Shown piece by piece: positions 5,408 through 6,949 of a stretch of DNA of 6,949 nt. The notes under the pieces were generated by a model that was not told where the DNA came from, ran no database searches, and saw only the letters and a list, made by a program, of their open reading frames with translations. Every line of letters begins with the position of its first letter. Position 1 is the first letter of the stretch. A program made the translations under genes and the position numbers. The stretch is from JBJFGR01 sp051892875 (GTDB taxonomy: Bacteria > Pseudomonadota > Gammaproteobacteria > Enterobacterales > Succinivibrionaceae): contig JBJFGR010000127.1 in NCBI GenBank assembly GCA_051892875.1, forward strand, positions 1 through 6,949, given 5' to 3'.

Positions 5408-6292
5408 ATGAGTGATTTAAATGAATATATAAATTATTTAAAATATGAACTTGGGTTATCTCAATTAACATCTGAAACATACTGTCGACAAATAAAAAAA
5501 TTTTCAAAATATCTTACTCGCATTGGAAAATCTCTTGATGGATATACCTCCGAGGATATGAATGATTTTATCATTGATCTGCAAGCTACAGAAAAATTAA
5601 AATCAAGAACAATCCAGCTAATAATATCTAGTATAAAATCATATACTAGATACTTGATATCAGAAAATCATCAGTCGCAAAGCACTACTATTTACGTTCC
5701 AACTCCAAAATTAGAAAAACGCTTACCTAAAATTATTTCAGAACGTATCGCTGAACAATTGATTTCAGCTCCAAGTGAAAATACCCTTGAAGAATTAAGA
5801 ATTAAAACTATGTTTACAATTTTGTATGCAACGGGAATCAGATCTTTTGAATTAATGAATTTAACTTATGACAATTTCGATTTTTTTCAAAAAATATTAC
5901 GTGTTACTGGTAAAGGCAATAAAGAAAGAATTATACCTGTTGCAGATATAGCATTAGAACTTATAAAAAAATATACACTTGCTTATAAAGAAAAATATAA
6001 AAAAATAGAATCTCCTTATATATTTTATAATCCAGAAACACAAACTCACTTTACAAGACAGTATTTGTTTAAAAAAATAAAATACTACTCCAAACAACTT
6101 GGTTTATCAAAATACCCTTCAGCCCATACTTTTAGACATGCTTTTGCAACTCATTTACTTAATAATGGTGCAAATTTAAGAACCGTACAAATGCTCCTAG
6201 GACACTCAAGCATTACGACAACAGAAATTTACACCCATGTTGCTATAAGCAAAATTCATGAAATATATAACCAAAAGCATCCCCGTGCTTAG
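5408..6292 (+). CDS. xerD: XerD-type site-specific tyrosine recombinase
   Basis: A 294-residue tyrosine recombinase (E. coli XerD is 298). Residues 1 to about 85 form the N-terminal SAM-like core-binding domain and about 105-290 the catalytic domain. All six catalytic residues are visible: R145 (ATGIR), K169 (TGKGNKER), H240 and R243 (HTFRH), H266 (LLGHSS) and nucleophile Y275 (IYTH). The end, YTHVAISKIHEIYNQKHPRA, stops at HPRA as XerD does, whereas XerC normally runs on past HPRA. XerD works with XerC at dif, under FtsK control, to resolve chromosome dimers. The ATG at 5408 is the only suitable start, since a stop codon lies 12 bases upstream in frame. It stands alone, not in the dsbC-recJ setting of E. 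coli. A specialised integrase of the Xer subgroup is less likely but possible. Confidence 0.85.
   Translation: MSDLNEYINYLKYELGLSQLTSETYCRQIKKFSKYLTRIGKSLDGYTSEDMNDFIIDLQATEKLKSRTIQLIISSIKSYTRYLISENHQSQSTTIYVPTPKLEKRLPKIISERIAEQLISAPSENTLEELRIKTMFTILYATGIRSFELMNLTYDNFDFFQKILRVTGKGNKERIIPVADIALELIKKYTLAYKEKYKKIESPYIFYNPETQTHFTRQYLFKKIKYYSKQLGLSKYPSAHTFRHAFATHLLNNGANLRTVQMLLGHSSITTTEIYTHVAISKIHEIYNQKHPRA
6275..6290 (-). terminator. Weak hairpin at the convergent xerD / galR-like junction
   Basis: AAGCA (6275-6279) and TGCTT (6286-6290) can pair around a six-base loop inside the last codons of xerD. Read on the minus strand the stem is followed by TT, and outer ACCA/TGGT pairs can extend it. 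With only 8 bases between the two stop codons, no other terminator fits. The hairpin is short and lacks a real U-tract. Confidence 0.25.
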
Positions 6293-6300
6293 CTGGTTTA

Positions 6301-6949
6301 CTACTTTGATATGTTTGTAACACTGTTTCTTACAATTAATTCAGGCTCAAATTTTAATTCATTAAGTGAAAACTTTTTAATATCATTATCCCTTTCACTT
6401 GAAAATTCATCTGAAGCAGAACAATTTTTTTCTTTTTCTAAAGCTTCTTTCTCTGCAAGAAGTGCTAAGGCTAATTCAGCAGCTCTTCTTCCAACTTCCT
6501 CAATTGGATAACGAACTGTAGTTAATTTTGGTTTTATAAAATTAACTATCTGATTATCGTCATAACCCACAATGCTAACATCTTCAGGAACTTTAATATT
6601 ATGTTCACTTAAAGTATTTAATGCACCTACAGCCATGGCGTCGTTGTAACAAACAATTGCAGAAAATTCAACTTTAGATTCTAACAACTTTTTAACAGCA
6701 TACTCACCCCCAACTTCACTTGGAAATGAATAACTCACAAGATTTTCATCAAAATATATATCAGCATCGGATAAGGCTTTTTTATACCCATTCATTCTTT
6801 CTAAAGCATCTGGATTATGTCTTTCATCAGAAGCTAAATATGCTATTTTTTTATGGCCTTGACTTACTAAATATCTAACACCATTTTCCATTCCTGATAA
6901 AATATCAACCCAAACGCATCTATCCTCTAATGAAGGTATTAGTCTATTT
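6301..6949 (-). CDS. GalR/GalS-like LacI-family transcriptional regulator (5' end outside window)
   Basis: The frame stays open to the right edge, so 215 residues of the C-terminal effector-binding region are visible and the N-terminal DNA-binding domain is missing. The text reads like GalR/GalS: NRLIPSLEDRC at the edge, then QGHKKIAYL, LVSYSFPSEVGGE, CYNDAMAVGAL, VPEDVSIVGYDD and PKLTTVRYPI, then AELALAL and PELIVRNSV near the end. Such proteins are sugar-responsive repressors, with galactose as inducer in E. coli GalR; the effector here is an inference. Between AELALAL and the final PELIVRNSV lie 38 residues, against about 14 in E. coli GalR, an insertion rich in Glu, Lys and Ser (6358-6456). 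The M at 6889-6891 is internal and not the true start. It is convergent with xerD across 8 bases. Confidence 0.85.
   Translation of the reverse strand, partial: NRLIPSLEDRCVWVDILSGMENGVRYLVSQGHKKIAYLASDERHNPDALERMNGYKKALSDADIYFDENLVSYSFPSEVGGEYAVKKLLESKVEFSAIVCYNDAMAVGALNTLSEHNIKVPEDVSIVGYDDNQIVNFIKPKLTTVRYPIEEVGRRAAELALALLAEKEALEKEKNCSASDEFSSERDNDIKKFSLNELKFEPELIVRNSVTNISK

Overview
The window looks like a piece of an AT-rich gammaproteobacterial chromosome. Its proteins read most closely like E. coli versions recalled from memory: an RcsF lipoprotein next to TrmO, a YcdX-type PHP phosphatase, a GltX of 470 residues, a XerD-type recombinase ending in HPRA, and a GalR/GalS-type regulator. Both tRNA genes encode their own CCA end. 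Intergenic DNA is extremely AT-rich. AT-rich gut lineages such as Succinivibrionaceae or Orbaceae would fit, but the sequence alone does not fix the family.

Layout. The left third is on the minus strand: rcsF (1986 to 1600), trmO (1598 to 888) and a ycdX-type gene (877 to 119) are packed with gaps of 1 and 10 bases and look like one operon. Just upstream on the same strand is tRNA-Ala(GGC), with a near-consensus sigma-70 promoter. Further upstream come a 73-residue helix-turn-helix protein (2505 to 2284) and tRNA-Gly(CCC) (3176 to 3103). The middle (2506-3102 and 3177-3864) is gene-poor, AT-rich DNA. It holds a dif-like site at 2806-2833, a 26-bp palindrome and several other inverted repeats. 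The right half has gltX and a xerD-type gene on the plus strand, separated by a clear intrinsic terminator. A GalR/GalS-type regulator is convergent with xerD and runs off the right edge.

How the genes relate. Much of the window serves translation: tRNA-Ala, tRNA-Gly, glutamyl-tRNA synthetase and the TrmO tRNA methyltransferase. RcsF is an envelope-stress sensor that shares an operon with trmO, as in E. coli. The XerD-type recombinase and the dif-like sequence lie about 2.6 kb apart and could be functionally linked. No large novel defence or mobile system is visible. The points most worth checking are the dif-like site, the short proline-free linker of RcsF, the replaced zinc ligand in GltX, the insertion in the GalR-like regulator and the possibly leaderless xerD transcript.
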